Positions 62,644 to 64,000 of a stretch of DNA of 64,000 bases are shown in pieces. The notes beneath the pieces were generated by a model. The model was given only the letters and a program-made list of their open reading frames with translations. It was not told the DNA's origin and did no database searches. Every line of letters starts with the position of its first letter. Position 1 is the stretch's first letter. The DNA is from Sphingobacteriaceae bacterium (GTDB lineage Bacteria; Bacteroidota; Bacteroidia; Sphingobacteriales; Sphingobacteriaceae). The position numbers and the translations under genes are program-made. The DNA is taken from the NCBI GenBank assembly GCA_014380615.1, contig JACMJM010000013.1, forward strand, positions 62,001 to 126,000. The letters run 5' to 3'.

Positions 62644-63492
62644 ATGAAAACAGATGATGAACTTAAAGAACTGGTAAAGCAGAAATACAGCGAAATCGCT
62701 TTGCAAAATAAAGAAACCAACCAGTCTTCCTGTTGCGGCTCGGGTGCTTGCTCCGAAGAGGTTTATAATATCATGAGTGATGATTATACGCAGTTAGAAG
62801 GCTATAATGCAAATGCCAACCTCGGACTAGGCTGTGGTTTACCAACCCAATTCGCGAAAATTAAACAAGGCGATACCGTGATAGACCTGGGTAGCGGAGC
62901 CGGTAACGATTGTTTTGTGGCAAGGGCTGAGGCTGGTGAAGCGGGAAAAATTATTGGGATCGATTTTACCCCGGCAATGGTCGAAATGGCGAGGGTTAAC
63001 GCCGAAACTCTTGGCTTCACTAATGTGGAGTTCAGGCAGGGCGATATTGAAAAAATGCCGGTGACTTCTAATCTCGCTGATGTGATTGTAAGCAATTGCG
63101 TGCTTAACCTGGTTCCGAATAAAGCTGCTGTTATTAAAGAAATTTACAGGGTGCTTAAGCCGGGAGGCCATTTCAGTATATCAGATGTGGTGCTTTTAGG
63201 CGATTTGCCCGAGGCACTGCGGTCGGCAGCGGAAATGTATGCGGGATGTATTTCCGGAGCGGTGCAAAAGGATGTATACCTTGAGCTTATCCAATCGGAG
63301 GGTTTCAAAAACATAACCGTTCAGAAAGAAAAGCAAATTCATATTCCCAATGATATTTTAAAGAATTACCTCGGTGACGATGAAATAAACGCGTTCAATT
63401 CTGGAAACGTCGGGATTTTTAGTATTACTGTATATGCCGAAAAACCGCTTGAAGAAAGTGCGGCATGTTGCGGCCCCGCATGTTGCAGTTAG
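62644..63492 (+). CDS. arsM: Arsenite S-adenosylmethionine methyltransferase
   Basis: 282 aa. SAM-binding motif IDLGSGAGNDCFVAR, motif II and III follow (ARVNAETLGFTNVEFRQGD; ISNCVLNLVPNKAAV-type segment). The conserved arsenic-binding Cys residues appear in GLGCGLP and YAGCISGA, with more in SSCCGSGACS near the start and CCGPACCS at the end. Methylates As(III) to mono- and dimethyl forms. Last gene of the ars operon, 35 nt after the phosphoesterase. Confidence 0.92.
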   Translation: MKTDDELKELVKQKYSEIALQNKETNQSSCCGSGACSEEVYNIMSDDYTQLEGYNANANLGLGCGLPTQFAKIKQGDTVIDLGSGAGNDCFVARAEAGEAGKIIGIDFTPAMVEMARVNAETLGFTNVEFRQGDIEKMPVTSNLADVIVSNCVLNLVPNKAAVIKEIYRVLKPGGHFSISDVVLLGDLPEALRSAAEMYAGCISGAVQKDVYLELIQSEGFKNITVQKEKQIHIPNDILKNYLGDDEINAFNSGNVGIFSITVYAEKPLEESAACCGPACCS

Positions 63493-63653
63493 GGGATAAA
63501 TGGTGTTAATTATAAGATAGTTCGGTTTACCGCAAGGTATTGATGGAATCTACACTTAAATTTTAAGGCCATAGATTTTGAAATGAAGCAGACAAGGTGA
63601 TGCTGGCAAGCTGTATGAGGGATTGATTTAATCTACCCGATAATAGGATTTGC

Positions 63654-64000
63654 TTAAACCTTGTCTGCTTTAAATCCCAATAATCTTAATGCGTTTAAAA
63701 CTACCAACACCGTCGACCCTTCATGCCCCACCACTGCCGGGCCGATCTTCGCATAGCCGGATATGGTTAAAGGAATCAGTACGGCGATCATACCCAGACT
63801 GATAAGTAAGTTCTGCCTGATAATATCATGAGCCTTCCGGCTCAATCCGATAGCGAAGGGAAGATTATCAAGCTTGTCCGCCATTAATGCTATGTCGGCG
63901 GTTTCTAAAGCAACGTCAGATCCTGCGGCACCCATTGCGATGCCCACGGTGCTTTTTGCCATTGCGGGAGCATCGTTTACGCCATCGCCCACCATCGCAA
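63654..64000 (-). CDS. Heavy-metal P1B-type ATPase, C-terminal part (runs off the window)
   Basis: Only the last ~115 residues are inside the window; the start lies beyond 64000. The P-domain end MVGDGVNDAPAMAKSTVGIA and the last two helices (LLISLGMIAVLIPLTISGYA; GSTVLVVLNALRLLG) match CadA/ZntA-type exporters. Substrate (Zn, Cd, Pb or Co) cannot be told from this part. It converges on arsM. A 13-bp inverted repeat (63586-63598 / 63658-63670) spans its stop codon. Confidence 0.9.
   Translation of the reverse strand, partial: AMVGDGVNDAPAMAKSTVGIAMGAAGSDVALETADIALMADKLDNLPFAIGLSRKAHDIIRQNLLISLGMIAVLIPLTISGYAKIGPAVVGHEGSTVLVVLNALRLLGFKADKV

Noticed and set aside
62802..63171. Two minus-strand ORFs inside arsM
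   Set aside because: Shadows of the arsM frame with no family features.

Overview
The window reads as chromosome of a Bacteroidota bacterium, probably of the Sphingobacteriales (Pedobacter or Mucilaginibacter-like). Support for this includes a type IX secretion cargo with a gliding-motility C-terminal domain next to a PorP/SprF protein, Bacteroidota-type promoters (TTG, about 19 nt, TAnnTTTG) in front of rpsF and tRNA-Phe, a eukaryote-like NADP isocitrate dehydrogenase, and several small families known from this phylum. Genus is an inference.

Region 1 (1-22850) is core chromosome: a giant Ig-repeat surface protein and its PorP/SprF partner; an SGNH lipoprotein; a sugar and glycolysis group (gapA, two BadF-type sugar kinases, pfkA, a Nudix-HTH regulator); icd; dnaX; a rhamnogalacturonan lyase; the rpsF-rpsR-rplI operon; mtgA; and a two-gene iron-sulfur electron-transfer pair.

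Region 2 (22908-45541) is a 22.6-kb integrative element in the 3' end of tRNA-Phe. It is bounded by a 24-bp direct repeat (attL 22908-22931, attR 45518-45541) and has a tyrosine recombinase next to attR. Its backbone is the integrase, an RteC-like protein, an excisionase-like HTH protein and a D5/P4-type primase-helicase on the right, and a Sak4-like ATPase with a DUF3871 protein on the left. No relaxase or virion gene is visible. Its cargo looks like two conflict modules. The first is an alpha/beta hydrolase, a caspase-like protease and a 550-aa protein (27721-31627). The second is a seven-gene rightward run (33972-41341): ECF sigma factor, unknown partner, Cas4/AddB-like iron-sulfur nuclease, long prokaryotic Argonaute with an intact DEDD tetrad, small protein, HExxH metalloprotease-like protein, and PIN nuclease with zinc ribbons. 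A Pif1-like helicase lies between the modules. The Argonaute run is the best candidate for a new system: nucleic-acid guided cutting with its own sigma factor, a processing nuclease, and protease and RNase effectors.

Region 3 (45542-59976) is accessory DNA with no integrase or clear right border: a helicase and primase pair, an XRE repressor, a broken and an intact serine recombinase, a GC-rich hairpin cluster that could be an oriT or structured RNA, and a long series of small unknown genes. These include a pentapeptide-like potassium channel and a HEPN-like protein. It ends in a frameshifted gene and a 51-bp direct repeat.

Region 4 (59956-64000) is an arsenic resistance operon: arsR, arsC, acr3, a metallophosphoesterase and arsM, with ArsR-type palindromes before arsR and before arsC. 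The 3' end of a heavy-metal P-type ATPase on the other strand runs off the window.
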